A DNA stretch of 64,000 nucleotides from Jutongia huaianensis (GTDB lineage: Bacteria > Bacillota > Clostridia > Lachnospirales > Lachnospiraceae). This document shows, one piece after another, positions 23,634 to 32,907 of this stretch; position 1 is the stretch's first letter, and every line of letters starts with the position of its first letter. A model generated the notes under the pieces. The model was not told the DNA's origin. It did no database searches and worked only from the letters and a program-made list of their open reading frames with translations. The position numbers were made by a program, and so were the translations under genes. The stretch spans positions 32,535 through 96,534 of the forward strand of contig NZ_JACRSX010000012.1 in the NCBI RefSeq assembly GCF_014384985.1. The letters are read 5' to 3'.

Positions 23634-24314
23634 CGTCTTCACCTTCCCTTTCTGTTCCGGATCGGCAAGAATAGTCTCGTATCTGTGATCACCGCTCATC
23701 ACAGCGAGAAGCTTGAGGACGGCGTCGATGTGTCTGAGAATGGTCTTGTCATGGGGAACATAGTTTTTATTTTTGCGTTTTTCGGAAAAATACCTTGCCA
23801 CAACACGAAAATCACTCTGGAACATGTTGATCTGCTCATCGGTCAGCCATGCGATTTCAAAAACATGGATATGGTAATCATTGACATAAGACTCCAGACC
23901 GTCCGGAATATCCATCAGTGCCTTAAGATTTTGTGGATACTGCCATCGTTTCTCTGTGCCAAAGTATAATACTAATGTGATCACCGGAGTGATCTGCTTT
24001 GCCTTGTACTGGCTGCGGTAGTTGGCACCTTCATAGCCAATGACGCGTACTGCCATCTGCTTCTCCGGTTCTGTCTGATGCTCCAGCCCCAGCAAAGCAA
24101 TCTGGATCCTGCCGTCTGTCCATGCCTTGAGGATATCGCGTTCCTGCTCATGGAGTCTGGAGTCATCTGCCTTATAATGAGATACAGTTTTGGTGGATCG
24201 CAGGGAGTCCGGATGCACCCGTCTCTCGCCGTGAAACAACAGGACATTTACAATATCTGCAAAGACGTCCTCGTAATCTGCAAGCAGCTTTTCTGAAATA
24301 TCTTTCTCTCCCAA
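23439..24314 (-). CDS. Rpn-family PD-(D/E)XK nuclease / YhgA-like protein
   Basis: 291 residues. It matches the Rpn (recombination-promoting nuclease, formerly putative transposase) family: LADYEDVFADIVNVLLFHG at the start, then the nuclease motif GLEHQTEPEKQMAVRVIGYEG, and a conserved middle FEIAWLTDEQINMFQSDF. Rpn proteins are DNases linked to recombination and phage defence. The C-terminal 60 residues form a separate helical region that starts after a strong internal ribosome site. The gene is one defence component beside the Wadjet operon, facing away from it. Confidence 0.88.
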   Translation of the reverse strand: MGEKDISEKLLADYEDVFADIVNVLLFHGERRVHPDSLRSTKTVSHYKADDSRLHEQERDILKAWTDGRIQIALLGLEHQTEPEKQMAVRVIGYEGANYRSQYKAKQITPVITLVLYFGTEKRWQYPQNLKALMDIPDGLESYVNDYHIHVFEIAWLTDEQINMFQSDFRVVARYFSEKRKNKNYVPHDKTILRHIDAVLKLLAVMSGDHRYETILADPEQKGKVKTMDEALTKVINEGHARGLAEGQIKILVSLCRSGNISVEIAADQLKISTDEFRKYLDNDTADSQKA

Positions 24315-24718
24315 ATAGTGCTCCTTTCTGTAGAAAACAGCATATCCGGGGCATGTTGGAACTCAGAATGGAGTGTGATGAAAATATTGTGCAGAACAAG
24401 TTATTTTCGTATATTTTCCCTATTATATGCCGTTTTCGGTTAAAATTCAATAACAGAATCTAAGGTGTTTTGTTCATTGAAAATAAAATGAAATTTTGAA
24501 AGGTCAGATGAAAGCTTATTGATCTATACAGATTTCAAAGCTTTCCTATCAGATTATGTTTCTGAGAATGTATGATCGTTTTCTGACTTGCAATGATTGT
24601 AACACCCTGTTAAGGGAATGTCGAGAGGAAATGCTGGTTTTTCTTGATTTCGTCATTGTATATGATTTAATGTGAAAAACAGAGACAAATATTAGCTAAA
24701 AATAGAGAATTTGCCGTT
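24315..24718. other. Rpn-jet intergenic region, distal part
   Basis: An AT-rich 400-bp stretch upstream of both the Rpn gene and the jet operon. I see no convincing ORF, tRNA or repeat in it; it presumably carries the Rpn promoter. Confidence 0.5.
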
Positions 24719-24754
24719 TCAGACACGGCAGAGTCATAAAAATGCCGTGTCTGA
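24719..24754. repeat. 12-bp perfect inverted repeat upstream of the jet promoter
   Basis: TCAGACACGGCA (24719-24730) and TGCCGTGTCTGA (24743-24754) with a 12-nt centre. A third copy of the arm core, TGCCG at 24712-24716, can pair with the same CGGCA. It ends 12 bp before the -35 box and has no T-run, so an operator is more likely than a terminator. Confidence 0.6.
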
Positions 24755-24766
24755 GGCGTCATGCGC

Positions 24767-24795
24767 TTGCTACGGGAAAGGGTATATATTATACT
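24767..24795 (+). promoter_or_regulatory. Promoter of the jetABCD operon
   Basis: TTGCTA (24767-24772), 17-nt spacer, TATACT (24790-24795). The start would be near 24802, giving an 80-nt leader with a GTTGGGAT/ATCCCCAAC hairpin (24802-24831). Confidence 0.65.
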
Positions 24796-24881
24796 AATGA
24801 TGTTGGGATCGAAAGATATTTTATCCCCAACTGATGTAAAGAGAGTCTGATGGAAATGTTTATAGTGACCGGAGGGGAAAC

Positions 24882-26369
24882 GTGCAAATTACAGATAAAT
24901 TAATGAAACCATTGACAGAGGTAAAGTATCTAAATGCGGATAATGTCAGCAGATACCGTTGCATTATGCGCATTTTTTTTGATAATTATGAAAAACTTCA
25001 CTATTGGCTTTATCAGGAGGATGTGTTTGAAGCATTAAAAAGAGATCCTCATTTTGAGGATTACCGGATGGAGCAATGCCAGCAGGATCTGGCGATGTTG
25101 ACAGAGTGGAAAAATTTAAATACGATTCAGGATACCAGAAAAGTTGCTTCCATTGAGGAATTTAAAAACAAAAAGTTTCGTTATCAAATGTCAGAATATA
25201 GTGTTGAGATTGAGCGTCTGGTGATTCGTCTGGAGAATTTGTTTGTGGAGGGAGCTTCGCTGGAGCCGACACTTTTGGAACGTATCCGGCGGAATGTGGA
25301 ACGATTTCCGGCAATGGCAGAGAAAGATACGGGGGAGGTATATACCTGGTGGACGGATCTGAATAATGATTTTGTACGGTTAAATCAGAATTATCAGGAT
25401 TATATCCGGGATCTCAATAGCGTTAAAGCAGAGAAAATGATGCAGACAAAGGAATTTTTGGTATTTAAAGATCATCTGATTGATTATTTGAGGAATTTTA
25501 TTAAGGGATTACAGCGAAATGTGGGGGCTATTGATGAGGAACTGCGTCTGCTTCCGGATGAAATAAAGCAACGGATTTTTGATAAGATAGTGGATTATGA
25601 ATTATCGATTCCACGCATGGATGTTGAAGTTTCCCGTGGGAAAATATCGGAAAAAACGATAGGGCGTTATCAGAGTATTTATGACTGGTTTGTCCGGGAA
25701 AACGGACAGGAGAATGAAGCGGCGAAATTATTTGATGCAACAAATGATATTATACGAAGGATCACCAGATATGCGGCACAGATCAGTGAAAAGAATGCCA
25801 TGGGAGCAAATCGGCGGGAAGAATACCGCAAGGTGGCAGAGATGTTTATGAAATGTAAAGATATCAGGGAGGCACATAAAATGTCAGCGATGGTCTTTGG
25901 ACTGGAACAGCCGTTTCATATCAAAGGGGATCTGATCCGGGAGACCGATAGTATGAATCAAAGTGTGTATGAGGAAATGCCTCTTGATATCAAACTGAAA
26001 CCGAGAGTGCGGACTTATCGGGAAAAGACAAACCGCAGTGCGATCCGGGAAAGTACAGAGGATAAGAAAGAGGCAAGAAAACGAATCCTGGAGAAGCAGA
26101 GGGAGGAAATGGAGAAGATTCAAGCGTTGGAACAGGATGGCCGGATTGATTTCGCTAATTTGCCGGTGATCGAGCCAAGGATTCGTGAGATTTTATTAAA
26201 ATGGCTTTCCAATGCGGTGGAGGACAGCACTTCGATGGCGAGAACGGAAAGAGGCAGGAGATATTTTCTGGATCGGAGCAGAGAACAGGAAAAATGTGTG
26301 ATTCATTGTGAAGATGGAAATCTGACCATGCCGCATTTTCAGATTGTGTTTCAGGAGGAAGTGAAGTAA
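24882..26369 (+). CDS. jetA: Wadjet component JetA (kleisin-like)
   Basis: 495 residues from a GTG at 24882 with GGAGGGG at 24871-24877. It is helical and charged, with the JetA-family layout (DUF5716-like: a long helical N-terminus starting LMKPLTEVKYLNADNVSRYR, and a C-terminal winged-helix-like part). In Wadjet, JetA is the MukF-like kleisin that bridges the JetC heads. The assignment rests on operon order and family resemblance; the subtype cannot be set safely. Its TAA overlaps the jetB ATG (TAATG), which indicates translational coupling. Confidence 0.82.
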   Translation: MQITDKLMKPLTEVKYLNADNVSRYRCIMRIFFDNYEKLHYWLYQEDVFEALKRDPHFEDYRMEQCQQDLAMLTEWKNLNTIQDTRKVASIEEFKNKKFRYQMSEYSVEIERLVIRLENLFVEGASLEPTLLERIRRNVERFPAMAEKDTGEVYTWWTDLNNDFVRLNQNYQDYIRDLNSVKAEKMMQTKEFLVFKDHLIDYLRNFIKGLQRNVGAIDEELRLLPDEIKQRIFDKIVDYELSIPRMDVEVSRGKISEKTIGRYQSIYDWFVRENGQENEAAKLFDATNDIIRRITRYAAQISEKNAMGANRREEYRKVAEMFMKCKDIREAHKMSAMVFGLEQPFHIKGDLIRETDSMNQSVYEEMPLDIKLKPRVRTYREKTNRSAIRESTEDKKEARKRILEKQREEMEKIQALEQDGRIDFANLPVIEPRIREILLKWLSNAVEDSTSMARTERGRRYFLDRSREQEKCVIHCEDGNLTMPHFQIVFQEEVK

Positions 26370-27526
26370 TGGAAGGTTTAGATACTCTTTTAAGAAAGCG
26401 ATGGATTTTGAAAAGTGAGGACAAGGAATTATATTATAAGGTTCGGGATGAACTGGGAGAAATCCGCCAGTTTGCATCTGAAAAAATGGGGTGCCAGATT
26501 GTTGAAAATGCACTTTTAGTGAAAATGGAAAAGATTCCGTCTGTGGCAGAGGCTTTTATGGGGATTCAGGATTTCTCCTCACGGGAGGAATATGTGTTTA
26601 TGTGTATTCTTCTTATGTTTCTGGAAGATAAAGATGCGCAGGATCAGTTTATCCTGTCACAGCTCACAGAGTACATTGCGTCGAATATGCCGGGTGAATC
26701 GGTTGACTGGACATTGTATACAAGCCGCAGACGATTGATCAGGGTTCTGCGTTATGCAGTAAAGCAGGGGATCCTCCGGATCACGGATGGCAGGGAGGAT
26801 GCATTTGCGGACAATGCTGAGGGAGAAGTTTTGTATGAAAATACAGGAGCATCCCGTTATTTTATGAGAAGCTTTTCAAAAGATATCATGCAGTACACAA
26901 AACCAGAGGATTTTCAGGAAAGCGACTGGTTTGATATGGATGAAGAACGAGGAATTGCGAGAAGGCACAGAGTTTATAAAAGACTTTTGTTTTCGCCGGG
27001 GATATATTTTGAAAAAGGGTCGCAGGAGGATTTTGAATATTTAAAATATTACGGACGCAGACTCTCTGACGATCTGGAACGAATATTTGACTGTCATGTC
27101 CATATTCACCGGGGGAGTGCCTATCTGTTAGCCGGAGAGGAATGCAGGATCGGAAAGGACTTTCCGGGAAATAATGTGATTTCTGATATTATGCTGCTCT
27201 GTTTTTCAGTGATCCGGGAGAGGATTATAGAGGAAAAATGGAAGATTAATGCAGACGAGACCTGTGTTGTAGACCAGCCGGATTTTGAACGTATGATCAA
27301 AGAGGTTAAGCAGCGGTTTGGCAGTGGATTTACAAAAAATTACCGGGAAATGGCGGAGGGAGAATTTGTCCGGATTGTATCAGAAGCGATGGAAATGTGG
27401 ATGTTTATTGAGCGCAGATCATCGAGAGAAGTTGTGATCTATCCGGCAGCAGGCAAGATACAGGGACATTATCCGAAAGATTATATGGGAGGGCAGACAG
27501 ATGAACAGCAGATGGCAGGCAAATAA
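26369..27526 (+). CDS. jetB: Wadjet component JetB (KITE-like, DUF4194)
   Basis: 385 residues. The DUF4194/MukE-like winged-helix protein of the Wadjet complex. Typical segments are LRKRWILKSEDKELYYKVRD, the middle around SRRRLIRVLRYAVKQGILR and the conserved acidic RYFMRSFSKDIM region. JetB binds the kleisin JetA. The start overlaps jetA by one base and the end overlaps jetC by 26 bp, so the operon is tightly coupled. Confidence 0.82.
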   Translation: MEGLDTLLRKRWILKSEDKELYYKVRDELGEIRQFASEKMGCQIVENALLVKMEKIPSVAEAFMGIQDFSSREEYVFMCILLMFLEDKDAQDQFILSQLTEYIASNMPGESVDWTLYTSRRRLIRVLRYAVKQGILRITDGREDAFADNAEGEVLYENTGASRYFMRSFSKDIMQYTKPEDFQESDWFDMDEERGIARRHRVYKRLLFSPGIYFEKGSQEDFEYLKYYGRRLSDDLERIFDCHVHIHRGSAYLLAGEECRIGKDFPGNNVISDIMLLCFSVIRERIIEEKWKINADETCVVDQPDFERMIKEVKQRFGSGFTKNYREMAEGEFVRIVSEAMEMWMFIERRSSREVVIYPAAGKIQGHYPKDYMGGQTDEQQMAGK

Positions 27527-30407
27527 AATTGGTCTTGTAAATTTTTGGTATTATGATGAGCAGGAATTTCCTTTTGCAAAGGGAAGAATGTTGCTGAGGG
27601 GTTCCAACGGATCCGGCAAATCAGTTACGATGCAGAGTGTTGTGCCACTTTTATTGGATGGTAATGCAAGTCCGGAGAGGCTGGATCCCTTTGGGACGAG
27701 AGATCGTAAAATGAGTAATTATCTTTTGGAAGAGGATGACGATCGGGAAGAGCGCACCGGCTATCTGTATCTTGAGTTTCGTCGTCTGGAGAGTGAAGCG
27801 TATCTGACCATAGGAATGGGAATGCGTGCCAGACGAGGAAAACCGTTAGATAAGTGGTATTTTGCTATTACGGATAATCGTAGAGTGGGAAAGGACTTTC
27901 TGCTTTATAAGCAGACGGGAGAGAAGATCACATTATCGAAAAAAGAATTGGAAAATCGTATTGCAGAGGGTGGGAGAACCTTTGACCGTCAGCTTGAGTA
28001 TATGGATTTTGTAAACCGTCAGGTATTTGGTTTTGATACCTTAGATGAATATAAGGAAATGATCGATCTGCTGATCCAGCTTCGAACACCAAAGCTGTCT
28101 AAGGATTTTAAACCGTCTGTGATCAATGAAATACTCAGTGACTCTTTGCAGCCTCTTTCTGATGAGGATCTGCGTCCAATGTCGGAAGCGATTGAAAACA
28201 TGGACACTATGAATATGAACCTGAAGACGAGAGAAGGGGCAAAACAGGCGGCCGAAAAGATCAGCAGGGTGTTTGAAAGATATAACAAATTCACGCTGTA
28301 CCAAAAAACGGACAAGCTATGGCAAAAAATAAATAAAGAAAAGTCCCTAAAAAATGAGGAGAAAGAGAAACAGGATCAGCTGGAGCAATGTCATAAAAAA
28401 GTGGCAGAATCAGAGGAGACACTTGTCAGAATGGCAGCAAAAAATGTTTCCATGCAGAAGGAACAGGAAACGTTGAACAGCAGTGATGCATTGAATCTGA
28501 AAAAAAGGGAAGCAGCACTGGAAAAGGAGATCACGGATTATCAAAATACCGTTAAGGAGAAAGAACAATTCCTGGAAACAAAAAAACAGAGATATTTTGA
28601 AATAAAGGAGCGAAGAAAAGAAGAAGAGAACCGAAAATATGAAAAAAGCCGGGAAATGAACCTGTTGTTGGAGGAAATGCAGTCAGAAGCAGAGGATATG
28701 GCATTTGAAGAACACGGTTTTTTTCAGAGTGAATTTTTGCAGCAATTGGAAAAGGAATATAAATTCGATACTTTACGAAAGCAGTTTTATGATACGAAGG
28801 AAAAGATTGAAAAAGCATTTCATATATTAGAACAGACCAATTTGTTGGATAGACAGGCGGATAAAATGACCATGAGCTGGGAACAGAAGGGACGGGAGGT
28901 GGATGCCTGCTGGAAACGGCAGAATGAAGTGGAAGCATTGCTGGTACAGGCAGAAAATGAGTGGAAGGAAGCTCTGTACCAATGGAGTGCCGGCAACCGG
29001 GAGCTTTGTCTGTCCAAAGAATTTGTGAACGAGATAAGCCGGTTTGCAGATTCGTATAACGGAGATTCTGATTTTGCCGGAATCCGTCAAAAGATTGGTG
29101 ACCAATATTTGGGACAGCAGATGAGTCTGGAAAAAGAGCTGGATGGGTATCGTTGTCTTTTGGAAGAAAAGGAAGCATCTTATGAGGAGCTAAAAAAACA
29201 ACTGCAGGAATGGGAGAATAAAAAGGAGCCCGAACCGGTTCGGAGTGAAGCTGTTTTAAAGAATCGGAAACGTTTGGAGGAGTTGGAAATTCCTTATCAG
29301 GAATTTTATAAGGTGATCGAATTTGGAACAGATATGAGTGACGAGGCACAGAATCGTCTGGAAGAGGCTTTGCTTCAGATGGGAATTCTGGATGCGGTTA
29401 TTGTAGACGAGCAGTATCGTGATCAGGTGCTGGCATTTGCAGAGGGATGTGAGGACCGGTATTTGTTTTCCGGTGGAGCGCGAGCGGATCAGAGCCTTTT
29501 GGATGTGTTGGAATTGAATGAGGAACTCAATGACATCTTTTTTAACCAGAGGATCACCGGAATATTAAGTCATGTGGCATATGATGAAATGGATGCACTG
29601 TCTGTCCCGAAAACAGAACAGGGTAATATTGTGACTGTATCGCCGGATGGCTGTTATCGAGTGGGTGTGATCGCCGGTACGGTATCCGGAAATTATACGG
29701 CTCAGTTTATGGGAGTCAGAGCCAGAGAAAAGGCACGTCTGGCACGTATGGAAGAATGCAGACAGAATATGGAGATATTACTGCAGGAAAGAAAGAAATT
29801 TGAGAAAAGTATCCATTCTCTGGAATTGCGGCTTCAGAAGCTGAAGGAGGAATACGAAAAACTGCCGGCTGACACAGATATGAGGGCAGCGTGGAAGCTG
29901 TTAGATGAGGCGGTGAGAGAATATGACCGGGCAAAGCAGGAGGAAAAACGTCTGGAGGAGGAGCTGCAGAACCTGAAGGAACAGATTCGGATCATGAAGG
30001 AAGAAGCATTTATTCTCGCAAAAGCACTTTATCTGGATTGTACCTTTGCTGTGTTCCAACAGGCATTTGATGCGGCGGATGAATATAAAGATCATCTGAT
30101 TAAGTTAAATGCAGCGCACGAAATATATCTTCACCGGGTACATAGTATAGAAAATCTGGAAGATCAGATGGAACAGCTTGATGGAGACCTGGATCAGATC
30201 CGTTATGACATTACGACGGCTCAAAGGGAATTTAACAAAAGGCAGGAAGAGTACCTTTCTGTGCAGAAGCAGCTTTTACTGACGGATTACGAACAGGTTA
30301 AGGAAAGACTGGATGAATGTGTGAAGTGGATTAATGAATATCCAATGATGGTTCAGAAATATGCAGAACAAAAGACGGAAAACCGCGAACAGGAAAAGCA
30401 GCTTTAA
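27501..30407 (+). CDS. jetC: Wadjet JetC, N-terminal part (SMC-like), cut by in-frame TAA
   Basis: 968 residues. JetC is the MukB/SMC-like ATPase that extrudes DNA loops in plasmid restriction. This part has the N-terminal head with Walker A GSNGSGKS (residues 34-41), a long ascending coiled coil (about 280-560), a hinge-like globular region (about 610-740) and the start of the descending coil. It ends at TAA 30405-30407. The same frame continues at once with ATG and carries the missing C-terminal head, so a single sense codon is changed to a stop. No other lesion is seen in 4.1 kb. GGAGGG precedes the start. Confidence 0.88.
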   Translation: MNSRWQANKIGLVNFWYYDEQEFPFAKGRMLLRGSNGSGKSVTMQSVVPLLLDGNASPERLDPFGTRDRKMSNYLLEEDDDREERTGYLYLEFRRLESEAYLTIGMGMRARRGKPLDKWYFAITDNRRVGKDFLLYKQTGEKITLSKKELENRIAEGGRTFDRQLEYMDFVNRQVFGFDTLDEYKEMIDLLIQLRTPKLSKDFKPSVINEILSDSLQPLSDEDLRPMSEAIENMDTMNMNLKTREGAKQAAEKISRVFERYNKFTLYQKTDKLWQKINKEKSLKNEEKEKQDQLEQCHKKVAESEETLVRMAAKNVSMQKEQETLNSSDALNLKKREAALEKEITDYQNTVKEKEQFLETKKQRYFEIKERRKEEENRKYEKSREMNLLLEEMQSEAEDMAFEEHGFFQSEFLQQLEKEYKFDTLRKQFYDTKEKIEKAFHILEQTNLLDRQADKMTMSWEQKGREVDACWKRQNEVEALLVQAENEWKEALYQWSAGNRELCLSKEFVNEISRFADSYNGDSDFAGIRQKIGDQYLGQQMSLEKELDGYRCLLEEKEASYEELKKQLQEWENKKEPEPVRSEAVLKNRKRLEELEIPYQEFYKVIEFGTDMSDEAQNRLEEALLQMGILDAVIVDEQYRDQVLAFAEGCEDRYLFSGGARADQSLLDVLELNEELNDIFFNQRITGILSHVAYDEMDALSVPKTEQGNIVTVSPDGCYRVGVIAGTVSGNYTAQFMGVRAREKARLARMEECRQNMEILLQERKKFEKSIHSLELRLQKLKEEYEKLPADTDMRAAWKLLDEAVREYDRAKQEEKRLEEELQNLKEQIRIMKEEAFILAKALYLDCTFAVFQQAFDAADEYKDHLIKLNAAHEIYLHRVHSIENLEDQMEQLDGDLDQIRYDITTAQREFNKRQEEYLSVQKQLLLTDYEQVKERLDECVKWINEYPMMVQKYAEQKTENREQEKQL

Positions 30408-31628
30408 ATGCAGTTGATGAGCTGCCGGGAACAATTAGAGCAGTGTATCAGACAGAAGGAATGGCTGAAAAGATGTTGGGAGGCAGAGTGGAAGCTGGGT
30501 TATGTATCGATGCCGGAAGAAATCGGATCAAATATCGAAAAAATGCATATGTATCTGGAAACTGATGCAAAGGACTGGGATCGCGATAGTATTGTGAGTC
30601 GGCTGAACCAGGTGTATTTTGAAAACAGAGCGTTTCTAAATGATTACCAGCTGACACAGCTTGAATTATTTACAGAGCTGGATGAGGATAGAACCGAAAC
30701 AGATTTTACTGCAAAAAGACAGGATATTCAGGCACGATATAAAGGAGTAAAGATACCGTTTATCCAGCTTTTGGGACACTTGGAGGAGGATATTGAAGAA
30801 CTGAAAAATCTGATCAGACAAGGAGACAGGGAGCTCTTTGAAGATATTCTGGCCAATACTGTCAGCCGCAAGATCCGCAGCCGGATCAATGCGTCTACGT
30901 CGTGGGTATCCAAAATGAATGATCTGATGGGAGGCATGAATACATCAAGCGGATTAAAGCTGAGTCTGCGCTGGAGAAGCAAAGTGGCAGAGAGCGAGGA
31001 CCAGCTGGATACCAGGGAACTGGTGAATCTGTTGAAGAAGGATTACCGTTTGATGAGTGAGGAGGAAGCCTCTAAATTATCGCTTCATTTCCGTTCCAAA
31101 GTGGACGAAGCAAGAAGGCATGCAAGAGAAAGTGGTGGTATGGTTTCTTTTTATCAGGTGATGAAGGAGACATTAGATTACCGGAAATGGTTTGAATTTC
31201 AGCTGTATTCCCAAAAAACAGGAGAGAAACAGAAAGAGCTTACCAACAGTGTTTTTGGAACCTTTAGCGGAGGTGAGAAAGCAATGTCGATGTATGTACC
31301 ATTATTTTCTGCTGTTGTTGCAAAATATGAGGGTGGCAGACCGGATGCCCCAAGGCTGATCTCATTAGATGAAGCATTTGCGGGGGTAGATAATCGTAAT
31401 ATTCGTGACATGTTTCGGCTGATGACAGAATTTTCCTTTAATTTTATTATCAATTCCCAGGTGCTTTGGGGAGACTGTGATACATTGGATGCATTGGCGA
31501 TCTATCAGCTGGAGCGGCCGGAGAATGCAAAATTTGTCACAGTTATGCCATATTTATGGAACGGTCATTATAAGGAAAATCTGGAGGATGAGGAGTCCGT
31601 GGAGAGGAGAAGTGTAGAGCTTGGATAA
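30408..31628 (+). CDS. jetC: Wadjet JetC, C-terminal part (ABC signature and Walker B)
   Basis: 406 residues starting at the ATG that directly follows the stop of the first part, in the same frame. It completes the descending coiled coil and has the C-terminal head: ABC signature TFSGGEKA (residues 286-293), Walker B with catalytic Glu in RLISLDEAFAGVD. A purine-rich AGGA lies 13 nt before the ATG, so re-initiation is conceivable. Together with the first part it would make a protein of 1375 residues, a normal JetC length. Whether two chains assemble into a working head is unknown. Confidence 0.85.
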   Translation: MQLMSCREQLEQCIRQKEWLKRCWEAEWKLGYVSMPEEIGSNIEKMHMYLETDAKDWDRDSIVSRLNQVYFENRAFLNDYQLTQLELFTELDEDRTETDFTAKRQDIQARYKGVKIPFIQLLGHLEEDIEELKNLIRQGDRELFEDILANTVSRKIRSRINASTSWVSKMNDLMGGMNTSSGLKLSLRWRSKVAESEDQLDTRELVNLLKKDYRLMSEEEASKLSLHFRSKVDEARRHARESGGMVSFYQVMKETLDYRKWFEFQLYSQKTGEKQKELTNSVFGTFSGGEKAMSMYVPLFSAVVAKYEGGRPDAPRLISLDEAFAGVDNRNIRDMFRLMTEFSFNFIINSQVLWGDCDTLDALAIYQLERPENAKFVTVMPYLWNGHYKENLEDEESVERRSVELG

Positions 31629-32907
31629 GGAAAATCAATGTCTTAAATATTTTCATGGAAATCCGGTATGGGAGAAGGTTTTCAGGGGATTTTGGCATAA
31701 GTATTATTCTTATGGAAGGTTTTCAGGAACAGTAAAATTGAATCATTTGACAATGCCGGAAATTGAAGAATTAGAAGGATTTTTTGGGAAGAATTATCAT
31801 GGACAGAAAAGTGTGTCCGTATCTTCGGAGAGATTCTGTAAAGCACTGTCTGAGAGCTGTTATTCCTTTATCACCCCGGAACGATTGCTGGAACTTTATT
31901 TTGGCATTAAACCGGTTGGAAAAAGTGAGCAGGAAGAAAAGAAGCAGAAACAGGTCGGCGAAGTGCTTGAAATGCTTCAGATACAATATGAGAATACGCC
32001 TATGTATGATTGGCTGGAAACTTTGACAAAACGGTTTCGGCTTTCTGAAAAAGAGGACATAGATCATTGGAAACGGAAGCTGGCTTTGGCTGCGGATATT
32101 TATAATGGATTGCCCTACCGCTGTGGCAGAACTCGATATCTGGCTGTTTTTGCTACGGAAATTACAGGAGATCCTCATGCCTTTGATGCCGGGAGCGAAG
32201 GTGGGAAGATATTGCAGGAGATGGTGGAACTGAATCTTGAGAATCGGGGTATTGTATTAGAGGAAAACAAAATCTTTCCTGCATATAAAAGACAGAAGGG
32301 TTTTTTGCATGTGGGTATTTTGATAGATGAGGTTTCAAATTATGTTATGCTTGCCGGTGTGAACATACGCAAGGTGAATGGTGATATTCATGCAGGGATG
32401 CATGGGTTTTGTATGGAGCAGGACATGGTTCAGATTCCGCTGGCATCTATGGTAGGGTGGAAGGAAATTATATGTCCACAAAATAAGTTGTTTATTGTGG
32501 AAAATCCATCGGTATTTGCAATGCTTTGTGAAAATAATCCGGAAAATTATGCTTTTATGTGCATGAATGGCCAGCCCCGGCTGGCAGGTCTGAATGTATT
32601 GGAACTTTGTGGTGTGTCTGGTGTGGAAGTATATTATGCCGGTGATTTTGATCCGGAAGGATTGCTGATCGCACAGAAGCTGCATGATTTTTATAGTGGA
32701 GCATTTCATTACTGGCATTTAACGGTAGAGGATTATATGGAATGCAGATCGGATCGACAGATCAGTACAAAAAGATTGAAAGCACTGGATAAAATTGTTG
32801 ATCCAGTGCTTCAATCGGTGGCTGTCAGGGTAAAGAAATTGCAGACAGCCGGTTATCAGGAGGGATTAGTAAAAAGATATCAGGAGGATATTTTACAGCT
32901 CTGTTGA
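31621..32907 (+). CDS. jetD: Wadjet JetD, TOPRIM nuclease
   Basis: 428 residues from a TTG at 31621, overlapping jetC by 8 bp and preceded by GGAGAGGAG. JetD is the Spo11/topoisomerase-VI-like nuclease that cuts DNA trapped by the JetABC motor. The N-terminal half (DUF3322-like) is helical; the C-terminal half (DUF2220-like) holds the TOPRIM site: a Glu in FIVENPSVFAML and the DxD motif in YYAGDFDPEGLLIAQKL (residues 342-344). Active-site residues are intact. It ends inside the last codons of the convergent GH3 gene (15-bp overlap). Confidence 0.88.
   Translation: MDKENQCLKYFHGNPVWEKVFRGFWHKYYSYGRFSGTVKLNHLTMPEIEELEGFFGKNYHGQKSVSVSSERFCKALSESCYSFITPERLLELYFGIKPVGKSEQEEKKQKQVGEVLEMLQIQYENTPMYDWLETLTKRFRLSEKEDIDHWKRKLALAADIYNGLPYRCGRTRYLAVFATEITGDPHAFDAGSEGGKILQEMVELNLENRGIVLEENKIFPAYKRQKGFLHVGILIDEVSNYVMLAGVNIRKVNGDIHAGMHGFCMEQDMVQIPLASMVGWKEIICPQNKLFIVENPSVFAMLCENNPENYAFMCMNGQPRLAGLNVLELCGVSGVEVYYAGDFDPEGLLIAQKLHDFYSGAFHYWHLTVEDYMECRSDRQISTKRLKALDKIVDPVLQSVAVRVKKLQTAGYQEGLVKRYQEDILQLC

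Noticed and set aside
24719..24754. Terminator of the Rpn or jet transcript
   Set aside because: No T-tract on either strand, and the repeat lies upstream of both genes.
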